Part shown: one piece after another, positions 44,221-52,758 of the stretch
Layout of the letters: each line of letters begins with the position of its first letter
How positions within the stretch are numbered: the stretch's first letter is position 1
Assembly (NCBI RefSeq): GCF_016907495.1
Contig: NZ_JAFBCC010000001.1
Coordinates: 1,984,001 to 2,048,000 of the forward strand
Direction: 5' to 3'
DNA from: Arthrobacter tumbae
GTDB lineage: Bacteria; Actinomycetota; Actinomycetes; Actinomycetales; Micrococcaceae
Length of the DNA stretch: 64,000 nt
Made by a program: the position numbers and the translations under genes
Notes under the pieces: generated by a model
Databases searched by the model: none
The model's input: the letters and a program-made list of their open reading frames with translations, nothing else
Told to the model about the DNA's origin: nothing

Positions 44221-44330
44221 GTCGAGGTCTTTCGGATGGATGGCGTAGGAACCTCCGTCGTCGGGAGACCTCGACGTCTATCTGCGGACCGACGCGCCCG
44301 GCCGACCTACACCGTCATCTGAGAAGACCC
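44165..44330. repeat. internal right-end copy of the ISL3 transposon
   Basis: Direct repeat of 46404-46569, about 96% identical over 166 bases (7 mismatches). It contains the first codons of the transposase and a terminal repeat that has drifted (GGGTCTTCTCAGATGACGG). Confidence 0.85.
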
Positions 44331-44814
44331 CTGAAACGTCTTCGCCGACGACGGGGCCGGCGAGGAGGAGGGCGCGGTGAGCTAAAAGAATGGAGCTTGC
44401 TCGGCTTCGACGCCGCCGCAAGCTCCGGTGAAACGGTCGGTACTGGTCGGTCGTCGTCAGTCACCACCGGATGGCGGCGTCCTCCACGCTCGGCGTTTGC
44501 GCAGGTCAGCGGCTCGTTCGCCCAGTGGGCGCATCAAGCGATAGACGCAAAGCCGACGTGATTAGGTCGTCCGTTCGATTGCGACAGGCGGCTCCGGCGA
44601 ACCGTTCTGGTGGTCGCGCGATGCGCTGGCCTCACGGCTCTGCCCGACACCGACGTCGCTCTCCTCTGCGACGGACCCCTCGCCGGCTGAGCGCTCGCGG
44701 CCGGCATCCTGTCCGTGTGCCGATAGGCCTCGCACCGCTCGGCAACGCAGCGTGGCGTTGCGTCGCGACCTGGCGACGGCTCGGCGGGGCGCGATCGTCT
44801 CGTGCGTTGGCGGA
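44331..44814. other. gap inside the transposon without a recognisable gene
   Basis: GC-rich sequence between the internal right end and the ABM gene. Long frames exist on the plus strand but have arginine/serine-rich shadow composition. Nothing recognised. Confidence 0.5.
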
Positions 44815-45126
44815 CTACGGGAGCTTGGACGCGAGGACGTCGGCCGCCAGGATCTCGGGTGCTGCGCCGAGGAGGTGCTGGTTGGCCATCAGGGCTGCGA
44901 CGATGGCGCCGTTGGCGTGGGCGTCGCGAGCGGCTTCGTCGGGGAATGCATCGAAGATCCAGAAGGTGTCGGCGTGGGTCCTGACCGCGAACCAGACAAT
45001 CGTTCCTACTTCTTCGTTGGCGAGTGCGACAGCGCCGGCGAGCAGATCGGCGACCGCGTCGTGCTGTCCATCGGCCGCGACGATCTTGGCGACGAAGGCA
45101 TACGGAAGTGATGCGGGTGTGGACAT
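44815..45126 (-). CDS. antibiotic biosynthesis monooxygenase (ABM) family protein, transposon cargo
   Basis: 103 residues, AAGGAGAG before the ATG. Ferredoxin-like ABM fold: YAFVAKIVAADGQHDAVADLL, TIVWFAVRTHADTFWIFDAFPDEAARDAH and ASKLP at the end. Members oxygenate quinols or polyketides without cofactor, though many such small proteins have no shown activity. It is a paralog of the gene at 55743 (shared WFAVR, FDAFPD and KLP end), which sits in the formaldehyde operon. Divergent from the regulator at 45234. Confidence 0.85.
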   Translation of the reverse strand: MSTPASLPYAFVAKIVAADGQHDAVADLLAGAVALANEEVGTIVWFAVRTHADTFWIFDAFPDEAARDAHANGAIVAALMANQHLLGAAPEILAADVLASKLP

Positions 45127-45233
45127 GAGGGACTCTCCTTGACGTCGGGGTTCTTCGTGGGACGAGTCCAGCGTATGACGAGCGAGGGCCGGTGGGGAGT
45201 GGCGTATGCGGCAGTATTGCTATTGTTTACGTC

Positions 45234-46175
45234 ATGCGTATCGGACTGATCGCGATCGACGGCTGCTTCGGTTCGGCTATCGCGTCGATCATCGACATCG
45301 TGCGGGTGGCCGACGGAGCCCGCGGCGATGTCGACCCGCGGATCGACCCGATCGAACTCGCCATCCTCGGACCGAAACGGCGAGTGACCACGACGGCATC
45401 GATGACCCTGTCGGTGGACCACCCGCTGTCGGAGTCCGGAGAGTTCGACGTGGTCGTCGTCCCTGCGCTTGGAACCCTTACGGCCGCCGCTACCAACGAC
45501 GTCCTCCAGAGCCGAGATGCTCGTTCGGTCATCGCCTCGCTCGGGCGCCTCGACGAGGCGACCACCCGGATCGCCGCGGCGTGCACCGGCGTGTTCGCTG
45601 TCGCCGAGACCGGACGGATGCATCATCGGAGGGCGACGACCAGCTGGTTCCTGGGGCCGGAGTTCCTGAAGCGCTATCCGACCGTCGCCCTCGATCTCGA
45701 CACCATGGTCGTGGTCGACGGGAACCTCGTCACCGCCGGCGCCGCGTTCGCCCACATCGACCTCGCGCTCTCACTCGTGCGATCGATCAGCCCCGACCTG
45801 GCCCAACATGTCGCCAAGCTCCTCATCATCGACGAGCGTCCGTCGCAGGCGGCCTTCGTCGCCTACGAACATCTCCGGCACGAGGACCCGATCGTCGTCG
45901 AGTTCGAACGCTTCGTGCGCGCCCGCCTGGACGAACCGTTCAACGTCGCCTTCGTCGCGCAGTCGCTCGGCACCAGCCGGCGCACCCTCGAACGACGAGT
46001 CCGTGCGGCGCTCAACCTCACTCCGCTCGGCTTCGTCCAACGGCTTCGCATCGAACGAGCTCGGCACCTCTCAGCAACCACGGACTTCACCTCCGCCGAG
46101 ATCGCGCTACGGGTCGGCTACGCGAACGCCGAGACTCTGCGCTCCCTCCTGCGCAGGGAGCGACGCCGTTCCTGA
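45234..46175 (+). CDS. GlxA-type AraC family transcriptional regulator, transposon cargo
   Basis: 313 residues. The N-terminal DJ-1/PfpI-like domain (about 1-190: RIGLIAIDGCFGSAIASIID, AAACTGVFAVAETG) has a Cys in the nucleophile elbow, ACTG. The C-terminal domain is AraC-type with two helix-turn-helices: VAFVAQSLGTSRRTLERRVRA and SAEIALRVGYANAETLRSLLRR. Such regulators respond to small metabolites. Divergent from the ABM gene with 107 bases between, so it probably controls that gene. Confidence 0.92.
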   Translation: MRIGLIAIDGCFGSAIASIIDIVRVADGARGDVDPRIDPIELAILGPKRRVTTTASMTLSVDHPLSESGEFDVVVVPALGTLTAAATNDVLQSRDARSVIASLGRLDEATTRIAAACTGVFAVAETGRMHHRRATTSWFLGPEFLKRYPTVALDLDTMVVVDGNLVTAGAAFAHIDLALSLVRSISPDLAQHVAKLLIIDERPSQAAFVAYEHLRHEDPIVVEFERFVRARLDEPFNVAFVAQSLGTSRRTLERRVRAALNLTPLGFVQRLRIERARHLSATTDFTSAEIALRVGYANAETLRSLLRRERRRS

Positions 46176-46403
46176 CCTATCGCCATGCCTGTAGCCGGTG
46201 TCCTAGCGCTCGACTGGAACCACCTCTCAGCACGTCGCGTCGACGCTCCTGCGTCGCCCCTGGACGACCCACTCGACACGCCCGCAGCACAGGTCATGTG
46301 ACGTGTCCCGGCTTCCCGGACGGTCGGGGTTGGGTGGCTGTGATGTCGCTGCTTTCTCGTCGAGGGGGTCAGCAGACTCGATCAGGGTCGACTGGGATGA
46401 GAC

Positions 46404-46569
46404 GCGAAGGCGGTCAGGTCAGGGCGGCCGAAGCCGGCCGGCGGGGTAGCGTCGGTCACGTCGAGGTCTTTCGGACGGATGGCGTAGGAACCTCCGTCGT
46501 CGGGAGACCTCGACGTCTATCTGCGGACCGACGCTCCCGGCCGACCTACACCCTCATCTGGGAAGAGCC
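46404..46569. repeat. outer right end of the ISL3 transposon
   Basis: Intact right terminal repeat plus the first codons (TDATPPAGFGRPDLTAF) of a second ISL3 transposase that is otherwise missing. Confidence 0.85.
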
Positions 46570-46577
46570 AAGAAAAC
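46570..46577. repeat. target site duplication of the 3.68-kb transposon, right copy
   Basis: AAGAAAAC, matching 42884-42891. Confidence 0.9.
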
Positions 46578-46814
46578 TCCGGGTGTAACAGGCCTGCTAG
46601 CTCGCCCCACCGGTGTGCATCTATCAGTTCGGCAAGCTTCCCCAACAACTTCGCGCTAGACATTCATCGATTATCCCGCAGACGATGGATTCCGAGACGC
46701 CGAACAGTGAGACAGGACACGCCAACAGAACGTGCCTCGTTTCCCGTGACCCATTCGCTGTCTTGATAACGGGCTTCCTGCGGAAGCTTTTCCAGCGAGC
46801 GGTGCTTGATAGAC

Positions 46815-46854
46815 GGAAGGCCCGGAGCCTGTCGTGTAAGCTTCCGGGCCTTCC
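46815..46854. terminator. hairpin terminator downstream of the 46871 gene
   Basis: GGAAGGCCCGGA (46815-46826) and TCCGGGCCTTCC (46843-46854) form a perfect 12-bp stem. It follows the minus-strand gene ending at 46871. Confidence 0.7.
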
Positions 46855-46870
46855 TACGAAGCGAGCCTCG

Positions 46871-47176
46871 TCAGTGAGTTTTGATCACTTTCGCGTTCCT
46901 TCTTAGGAAATCCTCGATCTCGGGCGCTATTCGAGCGCGATCAATAAGTAGTACAAGAGGTTCCCACCAGTCGAGAACACACCACGAATTTAAGCGACCG
47001 AATATGAGGTAATCCTCCGTGGTCAGTGGCTCTTTATCAATAAGCCGCTGGAGTGCGTCGCCCGCATCTGCTTTCTTTATTATTAAATTGATATCAATTG
47101 AAGCGACGTCTTCAGTTAACCATCCTCTCAGTGGTTCACCGGGGCGGTAGTTCGATGATTCCGCAATGATACCCAT
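46871..47176 (-). CDS. small unknown protein, partner of the secreted protein gene
   Basis: 101 residues, soluble. NYRPGEPLRGWLTEDVAS, then DLTTEDY-like LTTEDYLIFGRLNSWCVLDWWEP and a lysine/arginine tail ending NAKVIKTH. More AT-rich than the rest of the window. Starts nine bases after the stop of the secreted-protein gene, so both come from one transcript. A role as a cytoplasmic partner (for example self-protection) is a guess; no domain seen. Confidence 0.55.
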   Translation of the reverse strand: MGIIAESSNYRPGEPLRGWLTEDVASIDINLIIKKADAGDALQRLIDKEPLTTEDYLIFGRLNSWCVLDWWEPLVLLIDRARIAPEIEDFLRRNAKVIKTH

Positions 47177-47185
47177 GAGCCGATA

Positions 47186-47626
47186 TTAGCAAGTGTCGGA
47201 GCCGGTGCCGACTGGATCCCCGGCTCCGAGAACGCGCGCGGTTATGACGACTTCCTCTACGTCCGGTCCTGCTTCTCCGTAGAAGGTGGAGGAAGTTCCA
47301 ATGCCGTACTGCCCGGTTGAAAGCTGGCCTGCATACTTCCACTGATATGAACCGAAGGCCCCTCCGCCAACGTATGAGTAGGTATAGATGTTCTGTACAA
47401 AGAACGAGCTGTTTGCAGGCCCGTCGACCAGAGTGGCATTCCAAGCGTAGTCACCGCCTGGGAAGCACGACACAGCAACCTGGAGCTCTACCGCCTGGGT
47501 GCCCATTTCCGCATCAGGCGCGGGCTGCACCTGATTGGGTGGAAGTGAGCTTCCGGTCAGCGCTGTTATTCCAAGCGCAGTACCAGCGATTAGGCCTGCC
47601 GCTTTTGCATTCAGTTTTTTGAACAT
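47186..47626 (-). CDS. secreted protein, unknown
   Basis: 146 residues: signal peptide KKLNAKAAGLIAGTALGITALTG, then an exported part of about 115 residues. A Cys in VAVSCFPGG and one at the very C-terminus (GSDTC) could form a disulfide. Middle section rich in Tyr/Gly/Ser (TYSYVGGGAFGSYQWKYAG), as in beta-rich surface proteins. GGAGG is six bases from the start (TACTCCTCCA on plus). No family recognised. Confidence 0.65.
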   Translation of the reverse strand: MFKKLNAKAAGLIAGTALGITALTGSSLPPNQVQPAPDAEMGTQAVELQVAVSCFPGGDYAWNATLVDGPANSSFFVQNIYTYSYVGGGAFGSYQWKYAGQLSTGQYGIGTSSTFYGEAGPDVEEVVITARVLGAGDPVGTGSDTC

Positions 47627-47969
47627 TACTCCTCCAAATTTTTAGTTTCCTACCCTTCTCAGACTATTTAAAGCAGCAGAAATAGGAAGATGTAATTGCA
47701 GAATGCAACAGGTTTGTGACTTACAATCGTTATGTATATCGACTTTATTAATTAAGCCCAGATTCCGCTACTTTGCTATTGACAGCCAATCGGTGACGGA
47801 AATCATCTCGTAGATTGGGTAGGGTCGTACCCCTGCGTGTTGCGCTGGGGTACACCCAAACGCAACTGTGCAAAACGGAGGAAACCGCGTTGTTTAGTGT
47901 GACTGTCAACTAGGACGGCGGTTATTCGCAGCTTCGATTGGCGGTTCTGTTGGGCCGCGAACGGATCCG
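47627..47969. other. AT-rich intergenic region
   Basis: Local AT content is clearly higher than in the rest of the window, with an imperfect hairpin around GTACCCC/GGGGTAC (about 47826-47852). No gene seen. Probable promoter of the secreted-protein gene plus foreign DNA. Confidence 0.5.
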
Positions 47970-48734
47970 TCAATGGGACGGTCGTCCGTCTCTGGGTCCA
48001 AACGTTGTAAGGGCGTCGGTATCACTGGCAGGCCGGCGAATTGTTTCCTCTAGCCACTCCGAAACCTGCGGGAAGGTTGAATGAGAAGTGATTTCGTCGA
48101 TGAGTTGGTCGGTGTCGATGACTGTTCGGGCGAAAGTTGCAGCACCGTTGTGGAGCAACGCCCAGTGTGCACCGGACCTACCGTAGGGAAGTCCAACGCT
48201 GCCGGGATTGATCACCATGCGATTGACTGCGAGCCGCATGAACGGCATGTGTGTGTGCCCGCAGACAATAGTCTCGACCTCGGCTGGCACGTCCTGCAGA
48301 ACCTGCTCCCAACGTTCTACTCGGCTGTCGACCAGAACGACCTCCTCATCGTCGCGAGGGGTGGCATGGCAGAACAAGACGGAACCAAAGCCCTGCACAT
48401 TTAGGATCTGTTGCTCGGGCATGCCAGCTAACAGCTGGATATGAGCGGGGGACAGTTGAGCGGATCCCCATATCGACAATGGATCATCGTCGAGGCCGAC
48501 ACTGATGCCTTGAGCCATCTGCATGAGCTCCCGATCGGCGTTGCCGCGGATAAGAACCGCACGGTCTCCGAGTTCCATCAGTCGGTCTAGTACTTCAGTG
48601 GGCTGTGGTCCCCAAGTGTGGTCGCCGGTAACGACTATCGAATCAGCAGCTTGCACGGCGGGTTCTGCGAGAACCCGGTCCAGGGCGGGAAGCATCCCAT
48701 GGACGTCGGAAAGTACGGCGATGGTGGTCGTCAT
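47970..48734 (-). CDS. metallophosphoesterase, YfcE type
   Basis: 254 residues from the ATG that gives MTTTIAVLSDVHG. The dimetal phosphoesterase motifs are complete: SDVHG, TGDHTWGPQP, RGNADRE, FCHATPRDD, VCGHTHMPF (about 150-158) and NPGSVGLP. Substrates in this group are phosphodiesters such as cyclic nucleotides or dinucleotides; not decidable here. Stand-alone gene, 343 bases from the AT-rich pair. Confidence 0.92.
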   Translation of the reverse strand: MTTTIAVLSDVHGMLPALDRVLAEPAVQAADSIVVTGDHTWGPQPTEVLDRLMELGDRAVLIRGNADRELMQMAQGISVGLDDDPLSIWGSAQLSPAHIQLLAGMPEQQILNVQGFGSVLFCHATPRDDEEVVLVDSRVERWEQVLQDVPAEVETIVCGHTHMPFMRLAVNRMVINPGSVGLPYGRSGAHWALLHNGAATFARTVIDTDQLIDEITSHSTFPQVSEWLEETIRRPASDTDALTTFGPRDGRPSH

Positions 48735-49120
48735 GTCCCTAGCCTGCCTCACACACCCCTCCAGCTAGGCCCAGGGTAAGAGAAACGCTCAACGCGATAG
48801 TTCCCACGTGGTCCGCGACCGGTTGAGACCGCCATAGTTTGCAAGACAAGGCTGAACCTGACTCGGACACGCCGATAGGGTGTTGTCTCGGTTTCCGTAC
48901 CCCTTTGGTTTGTTGTACGAGGCACATCTCGACGCATTGTGGACGAAGTAATCACCTTTTGTTGGTGAAGCTCGTCCATGAGGAACAGGCTGTGCATGCT
49001 CACCGCTATGACAAGGTGACCTTCGAGCATCGGTGACATGGTGGGCCGTACTGTCCTTCTTGCCCTGAAGGGCTGAGCGAGTTCGCCAGTTCTGTCTGCT
49101 TAGCCTGGCTGAGGTGTTAG
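48735..49120. other. intergenic region, no gene recognised
   Basis: Several short frames on both strands lack ribosome sites or homology. No repeat or hairpin of note. Confidence 0.5.
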
Positions 49121-50278
49121 CTAAGCGACCGCCGCCGCCTGCTCTTCACCGATCTGTCCGAGGATGCTTTCGAGGGTGCGGGTGTTGAGTTGCGGTTCGT
49201 CCTTGCCGAGATACTTCCGGTTGATCAGCTTGCGTAGCTCGAGAGCTCGGGCGAGACGATCGGTTTCCGATTTCACGCGCCAGGCTGCAGGCTGCGCCAT
49301 TAGCTGTTGCATTTCGGCTGCCCTTGCATGCAAGTAGTGACCCCGATTGTCATCGAGTGGACCTTTGATTGAGCTGGCACAGGGTCCAATACGGCATCCG
49401 ATGCGTGTCCGAATGTCAGTGTGTCCAAGCAGCGCGGTGCCGGTTGCACGGCTGACAGTGAGCGCAAGGCCAGGGAGATAAACACCTTCTTGGGAGGGGC
49501 GAGGCTTTTTCTTACCGTCTTCGTCAAGGATCGGCGGTTTCGACTGGGCATTGATTGTACGCGCATGATTAACAGACTCCAGCTGAGCGACACCCACGGA
49601 GTAGTGGTTCGCGTGCCCCAACGCCACAGCGGCTTGACCGATATTGCCCGATTGTCCCAAGGTCACCTCGAATCCGTAACCCTTGAACGCGTCCAGATTC
49701 TTATAAACTGCCCGAATCTTGCGGATACTCTCCTTCTCGCCACCCAGTGGAGAGAATCGCACATCCACGGCAGTGAAACCGGCTCGTGCATATTCTTCGG
49801 CGACGTTGCGTACCAGGGCGTGGGAACACCGTGATCCGAATGTTATGACTGGGCGGACCGGAGTGCTTGTTTCAGTCCGCGTCATCTCGGCCAACCCGAG
49901 GTTTAGCAGCGCGGTTTCCGGCGCGGCAATAAAGAAGCTTGGCGGGGTGATGAGCGTAGTGGCGGCAGGATGTGCTTCAAGCACGGAGGCGACCAATTTG
50001 GCGCGTGCACCTGGATCAGCAGCCAGGTCTTGGAGGTTGTAGGGAATCCCTGTGTAGCCAGGAATTTTCTCCATCCCATATCCCGGGCTGGCGAGCCGCT
50101 CCGTCCGAGGATCAAAAGTAACAGAGACACCTGCTTCGCGAGCGGCCTCAGCAACGGCGTTTTGGTGTACAGCTCCGGACACGTGGAGAGCGATTGCCCC
50201 AATTGCTGCGGCTTCTCGTGTTACAAAGTCCTCCACTTTCAAGTGGTTGTTGTACCCCAAACGGAACTCGACACCCAT
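49121..50278 (-). CDS. unknown protein, possible TIM-barrel fold, divergent from the Xre-RES pair
   Basis: 385 residues, soluble. The alternating strand-helix layout (VSVTFDPRTERLASPG, TTLITPPSFFI, RPVITFGSRCSHALVRNV, AVDVRFSPLGGEKE, FEVTLGQSGNIGQA) suggests a barrel. A conserved-looking segment RIGCRIGPCASSIKGPLDDNRGHYL has two cysteines and could be an active-site loop. No family assigned. Divergent from the antitoxin gene over 77 bases that contain operator-like repeats, so it may be co-regulated with the toxin-antitoxin pair. Confidence 0.6.
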   Translation of the reverse strand: MGVEFRLGYNNHLKVEDFVTREAAAIGAIALHVSGAVHQNAVAEAAREAGVSVTFDPRTERLASPGYGMEKIPGYTGIPYNLQDLAADPGARAKLVASVLEAHPAATTLITPPSFFIAAPETALLNLGLAEMTRTETSTPVRPVITFGSRCSHALVRNVAEEYARAGFTAVDVRFSPLGGEKESIRKIRAVYKNLDAFKGYGFEVTLGQSGNIGQAAVALGHANHYSVGVAQLESVNHARTINAQSKPPILDEDGKKKPRPSQEGVYLPGLALTVSRATGTALLGHTDIRTRIGCRIGPCASSIKGPLDDNRGHYLHARAAEMQQLMAQPAAWRVKSETDRLARALELRKLINRKYLGKDEPQLNTRTLESILGQIGEEQAAAVA

Positions 50279-50293
50279 GCCTTACTGCCTCTC

Positions 50294-50331
50294 CTATTAT
50301 GCCGTAATAGGTGACATACTAGGCGACATAA
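50294..50331. promoter_or_regulatory. operator-like repeats upstream of the antitoxin
   Basis: CTATTA...TAATAG (50294-50310) is palindromic; directly behind it TAGGTGACATAC and TAGGCGACATAA (50308-50331) are near-identical tandem repeats. They lie 25-60 bases before ATG 50356, where the antitoxin would bind. Confidence 0.55.
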
Positions 50332-50355
50332 GCACGACACTACGGAAGACACGCC

Positions 50356-50709
50356 ATGACCGCCATTGCAGGAAATAACGCGCTAGCTATCAAAGTCCAT
50401 GACATCATCGACAACCTCGGATTGACCCAGGAGGAAGTTGGCCAAATAGTCGACGCCTCTGCTCGCACGATCTCGCGGTGGACTCAAGGCGTCGTTGTAC
50501 CTCAGCGCCTGAATAAGCAAAGATTGCTCGAATTGGCATACGTCGCGCAGGCAGTCACCGAAGTTATTCCTAGGGAGCACGCGAATCTGTGGATGTTCTC
50601 GCCGAATCGTATGCTCGGGCACGATAGCCCAGCTGACCGAATTCATGCTGGTCAATACCGTGATGTTCTGGATCTAATTGAGGCCTTAGCCGAAGGTGTC
50701 GTTCTTTGA
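50356..50709 (+). CDS. MbcA/ParS/Xre-type antitoxin
   Basis: 117 residues. N-terminal helix-turn-helix (LTQEEVGQIVDASARTISRW) and the C-terminal toxin-binding domain with LWMFSPNRMLGHDSPADRI and YRDVLDLIEALAEG, the plan of the COG5642/DUF2384 antitoxins. It neutralises the RES toxin next door and represses the operon. The TTG of the toxin overlaps its stop (TTGA), a usual feature of such pairs. Confidence 0.93.
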   Translation: MTAIAGNNALAIKVHDIIDNLGLTQEEVGQIVDASARTISRWTQGVVVPQRLNKQRLLELAYVAQAVTEVIPREHANLWMFSPNRMLGHDSPADRIHAGQYRDVLDLIEALAEGVVL

Positions 50710-51272
50710 GTTCCCCTGCGAACGATGAGGTCGTCGCTCAAGTCGACCGCATCGGAGCGACGCCGTTTTCTGGTCTCGCCTATCGCTATACCGCCACCCG
50801 GCGTGATCCTCTGTCAGGGGCCGGTGCCAGGCTTTTTGGGGGTCGGTGGAACCCGCGAGGCATTTACGCTGCCACCTATCTGGCAATACCCGAGAGCGCA
50901 TGTATGGGTGAACTGGACAGGGCGGCAGCGTCACAAGGCATGGCGGCAGTAACGTTTCTGGAAGCTCCCAAGACGTTTCACTCCCTCACTGTCACAAATT
51001 TGCCAGTTCTGGATCTCCGGGCAGCTGAGATGCTGGAGCAGGTCGGCCTGACGATGGATGATATTGCCGGCGATGAGTGGGATGCCTGCCAGAGTGTCGG
51101 GCACGCAGCCTGGTTTCTCGAGTTCGGTGGAGTCCTGGCTCCCTCCGCGACCGGTCGCGGCTACGTACTAGCTGCCTTCGAGGACCGCGTCGAACCCGGC
51201 AGTATCGCCGTTGTCACAAGCGCCCCCCTCAACCCCACTCTGTACAACGAGTTGAGCGCAGGCGCCGAATAA
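50706..51272 (+). CDS. RES-domain toxin (NAD-degrading)
   Basis: 188 residues, TTG start overlapping the antitoxin stop. The RES motif is clear: AYRYTATRRDPLSGAGARLFGGRWNPRGIYAATYLA (Arg, Glu and Ser region near about 25-60), then ESACMGELDR, and ATGRGYVLAAFEDR. Toxins of this family break down NAD+ and stop growth. No in-frame stop seen, so the pair should be functional. Confidence 0.92.
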   Translation: MSSPANDEVVAQVDRIGATPFSGLAYRYTATRRDPLSGAGARLFGGRWNPRGIYAATYLAIPESACMGELDRAAASQGMAAVTFLEAPKTFHSLTVTNLPVLDLRAAEMLEQVGLTMDDIAGDEWDACQSVGHAAWFLEFGGVLAPSATGRGYVLAAFEDRVEPGSIAVVTSAPLNPTLYNELSAGAE

Positions 51273-51395
51273 CAAACTAACTATCTTCCCTAAAACAACG
51301 AAGCGGAGTGGTAAGCAGGCCCCCGAGAACGGGACTCTGTTACCGGCGGGGAAAGCACCAGCGCGGTCCGCGTCGACGTGGGTAATCTAGAAGAC

Positions 51396-52562
51396 ATGAG
51401 CGGCGGCGCAGCAGCAGCGTCCGGTGAGCAGGGATCCGATGAGACGGCGGACCGATCGGTCGGAACGTTGGAGTTGTTCTTTGACCTTGTCTTCGTCTAT
51501 GCAATGTCCCAGGTGACCATCCTGATGTTGGCGGACATCTCTTGGACGGGCTTCGGTCGCGGGCTTCTGATGCTCGCCGCGGTGTGGTGGGCTTGGGTCT
51601 GCTACGCCTGGCTAACTAACAGTTCCGACCACGCCGGACCTGCGCACCGCCTGCTGATTTTTCTCGCGATGGCAGCGATGCTGGTCGCCGCGGTCGCGTT
51701 GCCGCAGGCGTTCGGCGCGGAGGCGCTGGTGTTCGGGCTTGCATTAATGGCGGTCCGACTGATTCACGTCGCGTTGCTGGTTCTTGATGTACGGAGCGAT
51801 GCGGATGTGGGTGGGCACGCTCTGCGGTTGGTGCCCACTCTGCTCGCCGGGCCGGTGCTGCTGGTCGCCGCCGCGTTCGTCGATACACCGGCGCGGGAGC
51901 TGCTGTGGATAGCGGCTGTGGTGATCGACTTCTCGGGACCGGTTCTGGTCGGCACCGCTGGCTGGGGTGTGGCACCCTCTTACTTTGTGGAGCGGCATGG
52001 GCTCATCATCATCATCGCGCTGGGTGAGGCGATCGTTGAGGTCGGGGCCGGTGCTGAAGGTTCTGTGGGGCGGCCGGGTGTGGTGATCGCTGTCCTGCTC
52101 GCCGTGCTGATCGCGGCCGGTCTATGGTGGTCCTACTTCGGTTATCTCCGCGGCGGGGCCGAACGGCGGTTGCGCGGTACCGGGGACCGGGAGCGGGCAC
52201 GGCTGGCCCGGGATTCCTACAGTTATCTGCACTTGCCGCTGGTAGCCGGGGTGGTGTTCTTCGCACTCGGTGTACACGAGGCCGTCTCGGATGTGGCCGA
52301 GCCGCTTCCGTTGTTGCCTGCCGTCGCCCTGGCCGGTGGAGTCGCGCTGTTCTTCCTCGGCGACGTCGCCTACCGCTGGCGTGATCATCACCAGCTCGCC
52401 GCCGATCGCCTCCTCGCCGGGGTGGGGGCTTCCGCGCTCATCCCGGTCGCTGTGTTCACGCCGGCATTGGCAGCCCTTGCCGGGCTCACCCTGGTCTGCC
52501 TACTGCAGACGAGCTGGGAACTCTGGCGGCACCCTGCGATCGGGCCGGTTGACAGCTCCTGA
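51396..52562 (+). CDS. low-temperature-requirement A (LtrA) family membrane protein
   Basis: 388 residues from ATG 51396. Opens with the family hallmark TLELFFDLVFVYAMSQVT and includes ERHGLIIIIALGEAIVEVG (about 215). About 11-12 helices. LtrA-type proteins are widespread in actinobacteria; the name comes from a cold-sensitive phenotype and the true role is unknown. Single gene; a copy of the dispersed motif follows it at 52596. Confidence 0.9.
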   Translation: MSGGAAAASGEQGSDETADRSVGTLELFFDLVFVYAMSQVTILMLADISWTGFGRGLLMLAAVWWAWVCYAWLTNSSDHAGPAHRLLIFLAMAAMLVAAVALPQAFGAEALVFGLALMAVRLIHVALLVLDVRSDADVGGHALRLVPTLLAGPVLLVAAAFVDTPARELLWIAAVVIDFSGPVLVGTAGWGVAPSYFVERHGLIIIIALGEAIVEVGAGAEGSVGRPGVVIAVLLAVLIAAGLWWSYFGYLRGGAERRLRGTGDRERARLARDSYSYLHLPLVAGVVFFALGVHEAVSDVAEPLPLLPAVALAGGVALFFLGDVAYRWRDHHQLAADRLLAGVGASALIPVAVFTPALAALAGLTLVCLLQTSWELWRHPAIGPVDSS

Positions 52563-52595
52563 GGCCATTGAACGCCAAGGGATCACCACTGTCGG

Positions 52596-52613
52596 GGATC
52601 CCTCATCCGCCGA
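52596..52613 (-). repeat. dispersed motif, copy 15 (minus orientation)
   Basis: Reads TCGGCGGATGAGGGATCC on the minus strand, 33 bases after the LtrA stop. Outside the dense array. Confidence 0.6.
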
Positions 52614-52758
52614 CTAATCGACCGCGCATCAGGCTATGCCACAGCCACAGTATGAACTGGCGCATCTTGAGATTAATCGCGCGCTGCCCCTGTTGCCCGA
52701 TTGGTAAGCGTGCTTAGAATGTAGGTGCTTGGCATCTCTGGTTGTAGAAGGATCCGCT

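Larger units (their letters stand above)
42892..46569 (-). mobile_element. ISL3-type transposon with cargo, 3678 bp
   Basis: Left end GGCTCATCCCAATCGGGGG and right end (reverse complement) GGCTCTTCCCAGATGAGGG both run on to GTGTAGG. An 8-bp duplication AAGAAAAC lies outside both ends, so the whole unit moved as one. It carries one ISL3 transposase, an ABM monooxygenase gene and an AraC/GlxA regulator gene. A second, degenerate right end lies inside at 44330. Confidence 0.9.
42609..46663 (-). pseudogene. SnoaL-like gene split by an ISL3-type transposon
   Basis: Codons for the first part lie at 46578-46663 and the remainder at 42609-42891. Joining them with one copy of the 8-bp duplication gives exactly 123 codons without a stop: start SSAKLLGKLAELIDAHRW, then LLHPEFSCRYVHTNESFDRDTW and VTGVSQGQVQHFEVATF. 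This is the NTF2/SnoaL fold, small ligand-binding or polyketide-cyclase-like proteins. The inserted element makes it inactive. A short reading from GTG 42875 remains but lacks the first helix. Confidence 0.85.

Noticed and set aside
43324..44322. Plus-strand frame opposite the ISL3 transposase
   Set aside because: Shadow of the transposase.
44471..45142. Plus-strand frame opposite the cargo ABM gene
   Set aside because: Ser/Arg/Ala-rich shadow; the minus-strand ABM frame has a ribosome site and clear homology.
45206..46588. Frame overlapping the AraC/GlxA gene
   Set aside because: Arginine-rich shadow; the overlapping frame has both DJ-1-like and AraC domains.
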